64,000 bases of DNA from the NCBI RefSeq assembly GCF_000935125.1, contig NZ_JRKI01000026.1, positions 310,001-374,000 on the forward strand, given 5' to 3'. This DNA is from Streptomyces natalensis ATCC 27448 (GTDB lineage: Bacteria; Actinomycetota; Actinomycetes; Streptomycetales; Streptomycetaceae). The position numbers and the translations under genes are program-made. Every line of letters starts with the position of its first letter. Within the stretch, counting starts at the first letter, position 1. The notes below the pieces were generated by a model. That model saw only the letters and a program-made list of their open reading frames with translations. It was not told the origin of the DNA and did not search any database. Positions 21,941 through 29,791 of this stretch are shown here, piece after piece.

Positions 21941-22137
21941 GGTCGGGGCTCCTTCCGGGTGTTGCGGCGGCGTCGGGCGGGGTGGCGCCAGATGCGTTCG
22001 AGGGCGGCAAGTTCGGGGGCGAGTCGGTTGCGGCGGCGGTTGGCGAGGTGGGTGAAGGCGGCGGCGATGAGGAGCGGGGCGACGATGAGGAGGGCCGCGG
22101 CGGCGAGGGCGGCAATGTGCGCCAGGTCGGCGCTCAC
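21937..22137 (-). CDS. Small membrane protein
   Basis: A 66-residue protein with one long hydrophobic helix (LAHIAALAAAALLIVAPLLI) then an Arg-rich cytoplasmic tail. GTG 22137 overlaps the upstream stop. Function unknown. Confidence 0.55.
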   Translation of the reverse strand: MSADLAHIAALAAAALLIVAPLLIAAAFTHLANRRRNRLAPELAALERIWRHPARRRRNTRKEPRP

Positions 22138-22505
22138 GCGGCGGCCTCCTTGGGCCGGGCGGCGCGGGTCTCAGCTATGACCAGGCCCTTCACCGACAAC
22201 CGCCAGACAGAGATGCGATGGCCGTGGGTGGGGCCGCTGGTGGACGGCACCATCTGCCCGGTGTGCTCGATCACGCCAGCGGTGCGCAGCGAGTTGATGG
22301 CGGCACCGAGGTAGCCGTGCGACAGCTCGGGCAGCACATCGCGGAGCTGATTGCAGTCGAATGTGTCGTTCGCCAGGCCGAAGTGCCAGACAGCCTGCTC
22401 GACGATGAAGCGGTCCCAGTCGCCGGTGCGGGCGACGATGTCGTCGAGCCGGATGTCCTTGTCGGCGGCGGCCAGGCGCTCGGCCGGGGTGAGAGAGCGA
22501 GGCAT
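22134..22505 (-). CDS. Winged-helix-like phage protein
   Basis: A 123-residue protein. Residues 45-115 (FDCNQLRDVLPELSHGYLGA, then INSLRTAGVIEHTGQM and a basic beta hairpin RISVWRLS) have the winged-helix plan. The N-terminus is an Ala-rich helix. It is probably a DNA-binding early regulator or replication accessory. ATG 22505. Confidence 0.6.
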   Translation of the reverse strand: MPRSLTPAERLAAADKDIRLDDIVARTGDWDRFIVEQAVWHFGLANDTFDCNQLRDVLPELSHGYLGAAINSLRTAGVIEHTGQMVPSTSGPTHGHRISVWRLSVKGLVIAETRAARPKEAAA

Positions 22506-22540
22506 TGAGGTTCTCCGATCGAGGGGGATCCTGGAGGGGT

Positions 22541-22571
22541 GGGCTGGCCCGCATTGCCCGCGGGCCGGCCC
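22541..22571 (-). repeat. Intergenic hairpin with ATTGCCC loop, copy 1
   Basis: GGGCTGGCCCGC/GCGGGCCGGCCC (12 pairs, one G-U) with loop attgccc. The same loop and core recur at 22892-22922. Confidence 0.55.
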
Positions 22572-22579
22572 GGGGTGCC

Positions 22580-22855
22580 CTACTGGGCGGTGCCGTGCTG
22601 CTCGAGTTCGGCGTCCGTCATCAGGTCGTGCGGGATCTGACCGATGCGGAGAACCTCGCGGAGGTCGGCGGCGGTCTTGCGGTAGGTGGTGGCACGTTCG
22701 AACTGCTGCAGCTGCGTCGGGGTGGGCTCATCGATGAACAGGTCGTCGCCCCCGAAGTCGGGCGCCGACTTGGCCATCTGCTCCCACCGGTCAGCGAGGC
22801 TGGTGAGGGTGGTGCGCAGGTCGGCTTCGGCCTTGTGCATGGTCTTGGCGGTCAT
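22580..22855 (-). CDS. Hypothetical helical protein
   Basis: A 91-residue charged helical protein (KAEADLRTTLTSLADRWEQM; TQLQQFERATTYRKTAADLR) flanked on both sides by hairpins with identical loops. It may form a coiled coil. It lies in the recombination cluster beside the Gp3-like gene. No family recognised. Confidence 0.6.
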   Translation of the reverse strand: MTAKTMHKAEADLRTTLTSLADRWEQMAKSAPDFGGDDLFIDEPTPTQLQQFERATTYRKTAADLREVLRIGQIPHDLMTDAELEQHGTAQ

Positions 22856-22891
22856 GGTGGTTGCCTTCCAAGGTGTGGTGTGCTGGGGTTC

Positions 22892-22922
22892 TGAGCCGGC
22901 CGCATTGCCCGCGGCCGGCTCA
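22892..22922 (-). repeat. Intergenic hairpin with ATTGCCC loop, copy 2
   Basis: A perfect 12-bp stem TGAGCCGGCCGC/GCGGCCGGCTCA with loop attgccc. It lies right after the Gp3-like gene and shares its loop with the hairpin at 22541. Confidence 0.6.
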
Positions 22923-22934
22923 GGCGCGTGCGGG

Positions 22935-23867
22935 CTAGGCTGTGGTCTCGACCACTTCGGCGGGGTAGGCGCCGTCCTCGTCGGGCCCGGCTTCCTCGGC
23001 CTTCTTGCGGTCGGAGATGGCCTTGAGTCCGGCGATCAGGTCGTTGTTGAGGTGGCCTGCGGCGTGGGCTTGGCGGTACACGTCGCCGACGTCGTCCGAT
23101 GTGAGGGCGCCCTCGGCGAGCGCCAGGTAGTCGGGGCGCCCCGCCTCCAGTGCGGGGGCTGCTGCCTGAGTGCCCGGGTTGAGGGCCATGGCGCTCGTCA
23201 TCGGACCGGCGAGGGCCTGCCGCGGGGTGACGCCACGGAGTTCGACTACGACGACGGGGAACTTCTTCGTCTCACCGTTCGACACACGCTGCCGTGGCTC
23301 GATGCGAAGGTTGACGGGGACGAACCCTTGGCCGTTGGTTCCGGCGAGGACCATGTCGACCATGCCGCCCCACTCCTGCGCGGCGTAGAAGCTGTGGGTC
23401 TCGGCCCGCCACATGCCCATACCGGAAAGGTCGGGGAGCATCACGTTCATGCGGGACGTGGTGGAGCAGACGGTGCCCTTCTTCTGCTGGTGCCAGTCCT
23501 CACCGAACTGCCGGGCGCACAGGCAGGGCTGGCGGGACAGGAGCTCGGTCTGACCGTCGCACCGGCGCTGGCAGCCGCCCTTGGACCACATCTCGTTGTA
23601 CTGGTTCAGCGGGTCGCCGGGCGTGATCAGCGCCTCGATCGACGAAGCCTTTGTGATGACACGCCACTGCGTGATGGTCGAGTTGAGCGGCTGCCACTGC
23701 TCAGGGGCGCCGCCCCACAGTTCGGCTGCCTTGCTCACGTGTTCTTCGCTGTGTGAGGTGACGACCCAGGTAGCTGACCGCATGGGCCGGTTGCCTTGGG
23801 TGTAGCCGGTGCGGAGGCGTCCGTGCTCGGCAGCGCGGCGCTGGATGTTGAGGAGTCGGGAGCCCAT
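22935..23867 (-). CDS. phiC31 Gp3-like protein (recombination directionality factor family)
   Basis: A 310-residue protein. The start (MGSRLLNIQRRAAEHGRLRT), WGGAPEQWQPLNS, the Cys-rich run CQRRCDGQTELLSRQPCLC and CSTTSRMNVMLPDLSGMGMW match my memory of the Gp3-like family. Its founder switches the phiC31 serine integrase from integration to excision. Here the integrase is a tyrosine enzyme, so a different role (recombination, or binding single-stranded DNA beside the nuclease) is as likely. The start lies 3 bases after the nuclease stop. Confidence 0.6.
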   Translation of the reverse strand: MGSRLLNIQRRAAEHGRLRTGYTQGNRPMRSATWVVTSHSEEHVSKAAELWGGAPEQWQPLNSTITQWRVITKASSIEALITPGDPLNQYNEMWSKGGCQRRCDGQTELLSRQPCLCARQFGEDWHQQKKGTVCSTTSRMNVMLPDLSGMGMWRAETHSFYAAQEWGGMVDMVLAGTNGQGFVPVNLRIEPRQRVSNGETKKFPVVVVELRGVTPRQALAGPMTSAMALNPGTQAAAPALEAGRPDYLALAEGALTSDDVGDVYRQAHAAGHLNNDLIAGLKAISDRKKAEEAGPDEDGAYPAEVVETTA

Positions 23868-23870
23868 CGG

Positions 23871-24713
23871 TCAGGCCACCTTTCGGAAGTTGCGCCACCG
23901 TGCCGGGACGGGCTGGTCGGGGGCGAGGAGTGCCGGGTAGGAGGAGGGGGCGGCGTGGTGCCAGAGCGCGTTGACGAGGGCGCCGCGGAACGCCTTGTGG
24001 GCGTCGCGGTCGGCGGGCATCTCGACGAGGGCGTGGGACTTGGCCCGAAGGTTGAGCACGCCGGTTCGCTGTATGGCCGGCATTGGCTGCTCGGTGTCGT
24101 CCGGCAGGAGGACCGTCTCGCAGTAGCGGAGCGCGGCCAGTTGCTGTGTGTTCTCCGGGTAGACGGACTTGGCGGAGCGGGTAGCCGACGTCTTGTAGTC
24201 GATCAGCCACAGTTCGAGGGCCCGGTTCTTGCCGGTCGGCAGCCATGTGAGGAGGTCTGCGGTTCCGGCGTATCCGAGGCGCCGGTGCAGGCACGTGATT
24301 TCGGTGGCTTCGACGTGCTTGGCCGTGTCGACTCCCCAGTAGGAAAGCCACAGGTCGAACTGGGCGAGGTAGGGGGCGACTTCTGGATCGTTGGCGACGG
24401 GGGCGCTGAGGAGTCGCAGCTCGCATGCTTTGTGGATGCGGTCGCCGAGGTCGGCCGCAGTTTCGCGGGCGTCGCGGTGGACCTTCTTGATCTGCCTGGT
24501 GAGGTCGTCCCGGCCGGTGATGGCGCGGCGGGCGACCTCCATGCGGTGGTCGAGGATCCACTCGACGGTGAGCTTCACCGCCCAGGGCATGAGAGCCGGC
24601 TTGTTGACGGAAGTGGCGAGGACGTTGGTGACGGAGACGAGGTCGGGGCCGCCGGCCGGATCGGTGTAGTAACGGCCGTGGTCGGTGTCGTTTGCGTGGC
24701 GTGGGTTGGTCAC
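23871..24713 (-). CDS. Cas4/RecE-like PD-(D/E)XK exonuclease
   Basis: A 280-residue nuclease. Active-site blocks are a His in GDRIHKACE (about 94), GYAGTADLL with D153, LWLIDYKTS with D172 and K174, and the QxxxxY-type element TQQLAALRYCE (190-200). This order is that of RecB/Cas4-type exonucleases used by phages for recombination. It pairs with the Gp3-like gene 3 bases downstream, as exonuclease-annealase pairs do. GTG 24713 overlaps the upstream TGA; a longer in-frame reading lacks support. Confidence 0.8.
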   Translation of the reverse strand: MTNPRHANDTDHGRYYTDPAGGPDLVSVTNVLATSVNKPALMPWAVKLTVEWILDHRMEVARRAITGRDDLTRQIKKVHRDARETAADLGDRIHKACELRLLSAPVANDPEVAPYLAQFDLWLSYWGVDTAKHVEATEITCLHRRLGYAGTADLLTWLPTGKNRALELWLIDYKTSATRSAKSVYPENTQQLAALRYCETVLLPDDTEQPMPAIQRTGVLNLRAKSHALVEMPADRDAHKAFRGALVNALWHHAAPSSYPALLAPDQPVPARWRNFRKVA

Positions 24714-25021
24714 AAGGCACCGCCCAGGGGCACGGGCCGTGCGCAGGGCTCGCACAGGTCGTCGTCGGTAAACGGGCCGTCTTCGTCACCGCACCGGGTG
24801 CAGCGGATTGGCTGCTGTTCGGTGAGGTCTTCGTCGCACTTGGCGCAGCGGGAGTGGGCGCCGGTGATCGCGCCCATTTCGTCGTGCAGGTGGACGAGAA
24901 GGACGTCGCCGCCGCAGCCGGCGTGTCCGATGTCCTCGGCGCGGTAGGTGCGCTCCAGGCCACCGCCCCAGTCCTCGGTGTTGATGAGGGTCCAGTTGAT
25001 GTCGTCGGGGATGTTCGGCAT
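24710..25021 (-). CDS. Zinc-ribbon phage protein
   Basis: A 103-residue protein with a C-terminal double zinc ribbon: CAKC, then CTRC and CEPC. The N-terminal half has WTLINTEDWGGGLERTY and GHAGCGG, a beta-rich unit. I choose ATG 25021, which follows aaggagaccacgccc. GTG 25048, overlapping the upstream stop, is an alternative and would place that ribosome site inside the gene. Confidence 0.6.
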   Translation of the reverse strand: MPNIPDDINWTLINTEDWGGGLERTYRAEDIGHAGCGGDVLLVHLHDEMGAITGAHSRCAKCDEDLTEQQPIRCTRCGDEDGPFTDDDLCEPCARPVPLGGAL

Positions 25022-25044
25022 GGGCGTGGTCTCCTTGGTGGTGT

Positions 25045-26139
25045 TCACACCGCCGCCTCAGTGGCTCGGCCCACGGGGAACTGATCCCAGGTGCGGCCGT
25101 CGAGCTGGCGGCCGGCGTTCTTCTTGCCGACTCGCCGCATTTCCCAGCGGTGGCCGAGGTCGTCGATCGGGTCGCCGACGAACACGCATCCCTTGTCGCG
25201 AGCGCCGATGGCCATGTAGCCGGTGGGCTGGTAGGCGCCCCACTGCTTGAAGAGGAACGGCACCTCGGCGGCGGCGCACTGGTCGCGGAGGGAGCGGGCC
25301 CAGTCTGGGCTCATAGGGCGGGCTCCGGGTCCGGACTCGCCTCCGGCGATGACCCAGCCGATCGGCTGCTCGTTCGGGCGGCCGTTGCCGGTGTGGCTGC
25401 CGCTCCACATGCCTTCGGCGCCGCAGTTCGGGCAGTGCCGCTGGAGTGGGCCGGAGAAGTAGCGTCGGCATGACGGTTCTTGGCAGCGCCAGCTGGCCGT
25501 GCCCTCGGGCATCCAGGCGGACAGGTCGACCGGCCCGAGCAGTGGCTCGCAGGACAGGAACCGCACCGCGGCCGGGGTGTCGACCAGGGCGGGGATGCGG
25601 AGGTTGGCACGCTTCTGGTCCTCGACGCTCACCCCGAGCCACACGTTGCGGAGCGGCTTGGCGAAGTCGCTCCACCACTGAGAGGTCTTCTGCTCTCGCT
25701 CGTAGCGCGCCAACGGCGTCGCATCGTCGGCGACGAGGGCTGCCTGCTCCTTCTCGCACAGCAGGCGGAAGGAGCTGCTGCCGACCAGCGACCGCATCCG
25801 AGCATGGCGCTTGGTCAGGATCTGATAGGTGTGCTGCGGCGTGAGCGCCATGACCGCCCACACGCGGGCGATGTAGTCGTCGGGGATGTCCTTGTGGAAC
25901 AGGTCGGACATCGAGTTGACGAAGACCTTGCGTGCCTTGCGCCACCTCAGGGGGATCGTCATCCGCTCCGGTCGGAGCGTGATGTCGAAGCCGTTCTCGA
26001 AGTAGTGCCCGAGGGTGCCGCGCCAGCGCTCGGCGAAGGTCTCCGCATAGCAGTTGTCGCAGCCGGGCGAGACCTTCTCGCAGCCGGTGACGACGTTCCA
26101 GGTGGCATCGGTCCATTCGATGCCGGTGGTATTAGCCAC
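25045..26139 (-). CDS. Phage Gp37/Gp68 family protein (DUF5131)
   Basis: A 364-residue protein of the DUF5131 family common in mycobacterial and Streptomyces phages. Family signs are IEWTDATWNVVTGCEKVSPG, with Cys 20, 27 and 30 (Cx6CxxC, recalling radical-SAM clusters), LTKRHARM, NVWLGVSVEDQ, VRFLSCEPLLGPVD and the end WVIAGGESG and FLFKQWG. A zinc ribbon (CQEPSC...HCPNC) is inserted at about 216-240. The biochemical role is not established as far as I know. GTG 26139 follows aaggagaa. Confidence 0.8.
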   Translation of the reverse strand: MANTTGIEWTDATWNVVTGCEKVSPGCDNCYAETFAERWRGTLGHYFENGFDITLRPERMTIPLRWRKARKVFVNSMSDLFHKDIPDDYIARVWAVMALTPQHTYQILTKRHARMRSLVGSSSFRLLCEKEQAALVADDATPLARYEREQKTSQWWSDFAKPLRNVWLGVSVEDQKRANLRIPALVDTPAAVRFLSCEPLLGPVDLSAWMPEGTASWRCQEPSCRRYFSGPLQRHCPNCGAEGMWSGSHTGNGRPNEQPIGWVIAGGESGPGARPMSPDWARSLRDQCAAAEVPFLFKQWGAYQPTGYMAIGARDKGCVFVGDPIDDLGHRWEMRRVGKKNAGRQLDGRTWDQFPVGRATEAAV

Positions 26140-26160
26140 TGTGTGTTCTCCTTGGTTGGT

Positions 26161-26195
26161 GGCAACCCCGCCCGATTTGGGCGGGCGGGGTTGCC
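26161..26195 (-). terminator. Perfect 14-bp hairpin
   Basis: GGCAACCCCGCCCG and CGGGCGGGGTTGCC enclose a 7-base loop (26175-26181). It lies 10 bases after the stop of the leftward gene at 26206-26586 and before the DUF5131 gene. It is one of the strongest stems in the early operon. Confidence 0.65.
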
Positions 26196-26205
26196 ATGCA
26201 AGGGC

Positions 26206-26586
26206 TTAAGCGGCGGCCTTGCGCTGCGCGGCCATGTACTGCTCGTCGGTGTAGCCGTCGTGCTCGTGAGCGAGATCCAGGACCGCCTGCTTCTGCACCC
26301 GGGGCCGGTCGGTGATCCAGTCGACGAGCGGACCGGCGGCGTTAGCAAAGGCCGTTGCCGCTTCGGGGCTGCGGAAGCTAATGGGGATGCGCTTACCGCT
26401 GGGGGCGTGGGTGACGCTCCACCAGTCCTTCTCGACGGCGAGGGGGCCGAGAAGCAGTGGGAAGACGACCAGGCCGGCCGTCTCGGTGAGCTGGGCGTGG
26501 ATGGTCTGCCGAACGCGCATGGTGCCGCCGTCGTCCAGCGGGAGATTGATCACGGCTGCGACGGGGATGCCTTCTGTTTCGGGCAT
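26206..26586 (-). CDS. Hypothetical phage protein
   Basis: A 126-residue protein starting at ATG 26586 after gaaggga. It has a beta-rich N-terminal half (AAVINLPLDDGGTMRVRQTI; LVVFPLLLGPLAVEKDWWSV) and a helical C-terminal half with DGYTDEQYMAAQRKAA. Unassigned; followed by a strong hairpin. Confidence 0.6.
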   Translation of the reverse strand: MPETEGIPVAAVINLPLDDGGTMRVRQTIHAQLTETAGLVVFPLLLGPLAVEKDWWSVTHAPSGKRIPISFRSPEAATAFANAAGPLVDWITDRPRVQKQAVLDLAHEHDGYTDEQYMAAQRKAAA

Positions 26587-26620
26587 GGCTGTCCCTTCGA
26601 ATGGCGTGCGGTGGGGTGTT

Positions 26621-27019
26621 TCAGGCGGCGGAGGGGCCGCGCTGCTGCAGCGGGATGACGCGGGCGATCGGCTGTGTGCGGGCGGCGAGTTCGCGGCGGA
26701 GGCGCTCGTTGTCGGCGGCCCGCTCCTGGTTCTGGCGGTCGACGCAGGCGTTGACGCGTCCGACCTCGGTGGCCCAGTTGATTGCCTGCTCAAGCTTGGC
26801 CAGCAGGCGCTCGCGTTCAGCGGCGAGATGGTCGATCGTCTCCATCGCGGCCACCTGTCGTTCGAGGGCGACTGCGGCTTCCTGGCGGAGTTGGGTGTTG
26901 GCGTCCCGCACGTCGGTGATCTCGCTGTCGAGGCTGCGGAGTTCCCGCTCGATCCGGGCGGTCTCCCCACGGGATTCAGCAAGCTGTCGACGGAGGCGGA
27001 GAATGATCCGGATGGTCAC
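26621..27019 (-). CDS. Coiled-coil protein
   Basis: A 132-residue protein that is almost wholly a heptad-patterned helix (RLRRQLAESRGETARIEREL; LAAERERLLAKLEQAINWAT). GTG 27019 follows aaggaggacca. It overlaps a 31-residue membrane peptide, so a membrane-tethered coil complex is possible. No enzymatic motif. Confidence 0.65.
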   Translation of the reverse strand: MTIRIILRLRRQLAESRGETARIERELRSLDSEITDVRDANTQLRQEAAVALERQVAAMETIDHLAAERERLLAKLEQAINWATEVGRVNACVDRQNQERAADNERLRRELAARTQPIARVIPLQQRGPSAA

Positions 27020-27111
27020 TGGTCCTCCTTCCTGTTGCCTCGCTGGGAGGCGACGATCATTGCGGCGGCGATGGCGCCGAGGACGGCGGCGATCCACTCG
27101 GGGGCGGTCAC
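27016..27111 (-). CDS. 31-residue membrane peptide
   Basis: Starts TAPEWIAAVLGAIAAAMIVAS after the initiating GTG, then a basic tail. One transmembrane helix. It overlaps genes on both sides by 4 bases, and its 3' end carries the ribosome site (aaggagg) of the coiled-coil gene. Confidence 0.5.
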   Translation of the reverse strand: MTAPEWIAAVLGAIAAAMIVASQRGNRKEDQ

Positions 27112-27260
27112 GACGTGACCTCCCCGTCATTGGGCTCGCCGACCGGCTCCGTGGCGCTCTTGGCGTCGAGCCGCTGGCAGTACGCCTCGTAGGACTCGGT
27201 GAGTCCGTCGGCGAGCGAGCGCGCGAAGTCGGGGTCGATGGCCCGCGGGGTGGCGGTCAT
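27108..27260 (-). CDS. Small acidic protein
   Basis: A 50-residue protein (ATPRAIDPDFARSLADGLTE near the start) that is acidic and helical. ATG 27260 overlaps the upstream stop. Function unknown. Confidence 0.5.
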   Translation of the reverse strand: MTATPRAIDPDFARSLADGLTESYEAYCQRLDAKSATEPVGEPNDGEVTS

Positions 27261-27601
27261 GCCGCCGCCGCCAGAGCCATCGCCGGGGCGTCCTGCCGGT
27301 GGTGCAGGGTGAGGACGATGGCGATCCCGTCGATCGTGGTGTGGGTGCTGGACACCCACCCGCCGAACTCGACCCGGCGGGTGTGCACCCCCGCGGGCGC
27401 GATGTCCAGCGCCCGCAGCCACGCGTCGAACGCGTCCGGCTCGCCGTGGAACGACAGGTCGATGGTCACCAGCGCCGACAGGTTGATGTGGCCCCGTACA
27501 TGAACCTCGGCCGCCGGCAGGTCCGTTGCGGCCTCGGCAACCTGCGACAGGAGGCTGTACGCGCGGCTTTGGTCGCGGGCCGTCAGGAGGGTGCTGGTCA
27601 C
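27257..27601 (-). CDS. Hypothetical beta-rich phage protein
   Basis: A 114-residue protein with alternating strands (AEVHVRGHINLSALVTIDLS; GWVSSTHTTIDGIAIVLTLH) and a helix between. GTG 27601 overlaps the upstream stop. This compact alpha-beta protein has no recognised family. Confidence 0.6.
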   Translation of the reverse strand: MTSTLLTARDQSRAYSLLSQVAEAATDLPAAEVHVRGHINLSALVTIDLSFHGEPDAFDAWLRALDIAPAGVHTRRVEFGGWVSSTHTTIDGIAIVLTLHHRQDAPAMALAAAA

Positions 27602-27933
27602 GAGATGCCTCCGAAAACGTCGGCCGGAGTTGGCCGGATCGGGCGGGTGAACGTCGGCCGGGCCGGCATTTGGTGCAGGGGCCCGTGCCAGTCGTGCAAG
27701 TCCTGGAGCGGCACCGCGGTGAGAGTCGAGATGGTGGGCAGGAAGTGGCCGCGCAGGTCCCGGCGCCACGACCGCATCAGCGGCTGCCCGGTGGTGTCGC
27801 GTTGGCCGGTCCACTCCCACGGGATGCCTGTCGCATCCATCTGCTGGTGCCGCAGGTCGATGACGGTGCCGTCGGCGAGGGCTGCGTACCCGCCGGCCGC
27901 CGGGGCGGCGGTCAGGTCGTCGATGATGGTCAC
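27598..27933 (-). CDS. Hypothetical phage protein
   Basis: A 111-residue protein starting IIDDLTAAPAAGGYAALADG after the start codons. It contains ALADGTVIDLRHQQ and WEWTGQRDTTGQPLMRS, typical of small actinophage proteins I have seen without a function. GTG 27933 overlaps the upstream stop. Confidence 0.6.
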   Translation of the reverse strand: MTIIDDLTAAPAAGGYAALADGTVIDLRHQQMDATGIPWEWTGQRDTTGQPLMRSWRRDLRGHFLPTISTLTAVPLQDLHDWHGPLHQMPARPTFTRPIRPTPADVFGGIS

Positions 27934-28256
27934 GACGCCTCACCGCCCTCGATCACGTCGATGTGAGTGAGGCAGATGCCGCCGGCGTAGCCGTCGACGG
28001 AGACGACAGGCTCACCGTGGCCGAGGATCCACGCCGAGGTCCGGGTCGTGGTCTCCAGCCGCGTGCACGGGTCGGTTTCCCCGTAGGTGCGGCCTTCGTC
28101 GACCCTCTTCTGGTGGGCGACTGCGACCGGATGTTCCGGGCGGATGCCGGGGTACGCCATCACACGCGTGCCGACCGGGTGGCGGGTGTTCCAGGCGTCA
28201 GCCTCGCGCTGGCCCTTCTTCTTCTCCGCTTCGAGCCTTGCTCGGTAGCCGCTCAC
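27930..28256 (-). CDS. Hypothetical phage protein
   Basis: A 108-residue protein. A basic N-terminal helix (YRARLEAEKKKGQREADAWN) precedes a beta-rich domain (VGTRVMAYPGI, TRTSAWILGHGEPVVSVDGY). GTG 28256 overlaps the upstream stop. The second half could be a small barrel. Function unknown. Confidence 0.6.
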   Translation of the reverse strand: MSGYRARLEAEKKKGQREADAWNTRHPVGTRVMAYPGIRPEHPVAVAHQKRVDEGRTYGETDPCTRLETTTRTSAWILGHGEPVVSVDGYAGGICLTHIDVIEGGEAS

Positions 28257-28864
28257 GCTGCCACCGCCTTCCGGGCGGCGTCGTACAGGTCGATGCCGCG
28301 ACGGATCGCGTGGCAGCAGTGCAGGAAGCCCGGCGTGTAGTCGCTGAAGTCCCACTCCCAGGTCTCGCCGAACGTCCAGCCCTCGTAGCGGAAGTCGTCC
28401 AGCTCCTTGCGGGCGCCAGCCTCGTGGCTGATGTCGCCCCACTCGAAGATGTCGCGAGTTACCTCGGCGCCGATGCCGCGCGGGGCATCGCCCTCACGGA
28501 TTGCCCGGACGACATGCTCCTTGACCTGGCGCTCGAACAGCTCGTCGCTGAACGCCTCGACCTCGTCGCGTCCGGCGCGGACCTTCTCCTGCCAGTAGCT
28601 AGGGTTGATCTCGCCGCTGAACGACGTGTTGCGGAACAGGTCGAACATGTCGGGGGTGGCGTCGATGTCGAAGTGGAACGTCCAGCCCGCCTTGACGACG
28701 AGGTTGTACGGCCACGTGATCAGCTCGAAGGCGTGGAAGCCGCCGCGCTCCGCGCTGGCGAATCGCAGGTGCCGGTACAGGCCGTCGCCGTGCAGGACGA
28801 TCATCTGGTGCTGGGCGGTGTCGCGGGCGAAGCGGGCCGCGATCTCCGGGTAGTCGTCAGCCAC
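28253..28864 (-). CDS. Hypothetical actinophage protein
   Basis: A 203-residue protein with a conserved look: LHGDGLYRHLRFA, FHAFELITWPYNLVVKAGWT, then FDLFRNTSFSGEINPSYW and a C-terminal helical part with FHCC-like LHCCHAIRRGIDLYD. Similar proteins recur in Streptomyces phages without known function. It is soluble, with many aromatic residues. GTG 28864 overlaps the upstream gene by 8 bases. Confidence 0.65.
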   Translation of the reverse strand: MADDYPEIAARFARDTAQHQMIVLHGDGLYRHLRFASAERGGFHAFELITWPYNLVVKAGWTFHFDIDATPDMFDLFRNTSFSGEINPSYWQEKVRAGRDEVEAFSDELFERQVKEHVVRAIREGDAPRGIGAEVTRDIFEWGDISHEAGARKELDDFRYEGWTFGETWEWDFSDYTPGFLHCCHAIRRGIDLYDAARKAVAA

Positions 28865-29351
28865 GGCCAGCCTCCTCGTCGACGTCCAGGGCGTCCTGGC
28901 AGTTGGGGCACAGGCCGGTGATGCGGTACTCCGCCTCGTACTGCGCGGCCTCGGCCTGGGAGCGGAACAGCCGGGTGTCGGCGATCTCCGCGAGGGGCCG
29001 ACCGCAGCCGATCGGCGGCATCAGGCAGCGACCCTCACGCGCCGCCGTGGCGGGCAGGTCACCACCCGACAGGGCGGTCAAAACGTCTTGGGTGGAAGTG
29101 CTGTTCACCTTCGGGTGCGCAATGCCGGGGAGCGGGAAGCTCGTGTCGAGGTCGGCGTCCAGCCAGTGCCGCTGCTCAGCCAGCCGGCCATCCGTCAGCG
29201 GCATCCGCTGCTGGAGACGGTCCAGTTCGTAGGCCGTGCGGAGCTTGATCTCCCGCTCCACCTGGGCGGCATGCATGTCCAGGTCGGAGATGCGGCGGAG
29301 AGCCGGGGTGGAAGAGTTGGGTACCGATGCGGATGCGAAGATGGCGTTCAT
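28857..29351 (-). CDS. Hypothetical protein with C-terminal Cys motif
   Basis: A 164-residue protein: N-terminal helices (DLDMHAAQVEREIKLRTAYE), a middle segment, and a C-terminal CLMPPIGCGRP...GLCPNCQD pattern that could bind zinc. ATG 29351. It follows the excisionase-like gene after 104 bases. Function unknown. Confidence 0.55.
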   Translation of the reverse strand: MNAIFASASVPNSSTPALRRISDLDMHAAQVEREIKLRTAYELDRLQQRMPLTDGRLAEQRHWLDADLDTSFPLPGIAHPKVNSTSTQDVLTALSGGDLPATAAREGRCLMPPIGCGRPLAEIADTRLFRSQAEAAQYEAEYRITGLCPNCQDALDVDEEAGRG

Positions 29352-29455
29352 GACGCCTGCCCTTCTTTGATGTGTGTGGGTGGTGCGTCTAGGCCCCGCT
29401 GCCGGTGTGTGAGAGCCCGGCGGTTGGGGCCGTTTGCCGCTAAGCGGCGGGTAGC

Positions 29456-29782
29456 TCAGCCCGCGAGGGCGAGCTCGCAGGGGGTGTCGGTGGAGCTCTT
29501 CCGCGGCCGGCGAGCCGCGGACCGCTTGGGCCGTCGGGCCTCGGGGGGTCGGGAATCCTGCGACGGCTGCTGGGCCTGCAGTTCCAGGTCCCTGATGTAG
29601 GCGTCTACGGATTCGATCCGGGCGCAGACGTGCTTGCCGAGGAAGAAGGTCTCAGGACCCTTTCCAGCCATGCGCCACTTGCGGTAGGTGCCGGGCGTGA
29701 TGCCCAGGCGTGAAGCGATACCCGGCCCGTTGGGGCTGTCGTCGATGAAGACGAAGCCGTCCGGGGGTGTCTTGCTGGCCAC
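29456..29782 (-). CDS. Excisionase/AlpA-like helix-turn-helix protein
   Basis: A 108-residue protein. Residues 20-70 (IASRLGITPGTYRKWRMAGK, then PETFFLGKHVCARIESVDAYI) fit the MerR-like winged helix of excisionases and AlpA regulators, with a basic Pro/Arg tail after it. Excisionases bend DNA at att sites to favour excision by tyrosine integrases. GTG 29782; it is the first gene after the repressor region, a usual place for xis. Confidence 0.65.
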   Translation of the reverse strand: MASKTPPDGFVFIDDSPNGPGIASRLGITPGTYRKWRMAGKGPETFFLGKHVCARIESVDAYIRDLELQAQQPSQDSRPPEARRPKRSAARRPRKSSTDTPCELALAG

Positions 29783-29791
29783 ATGCTCTCC

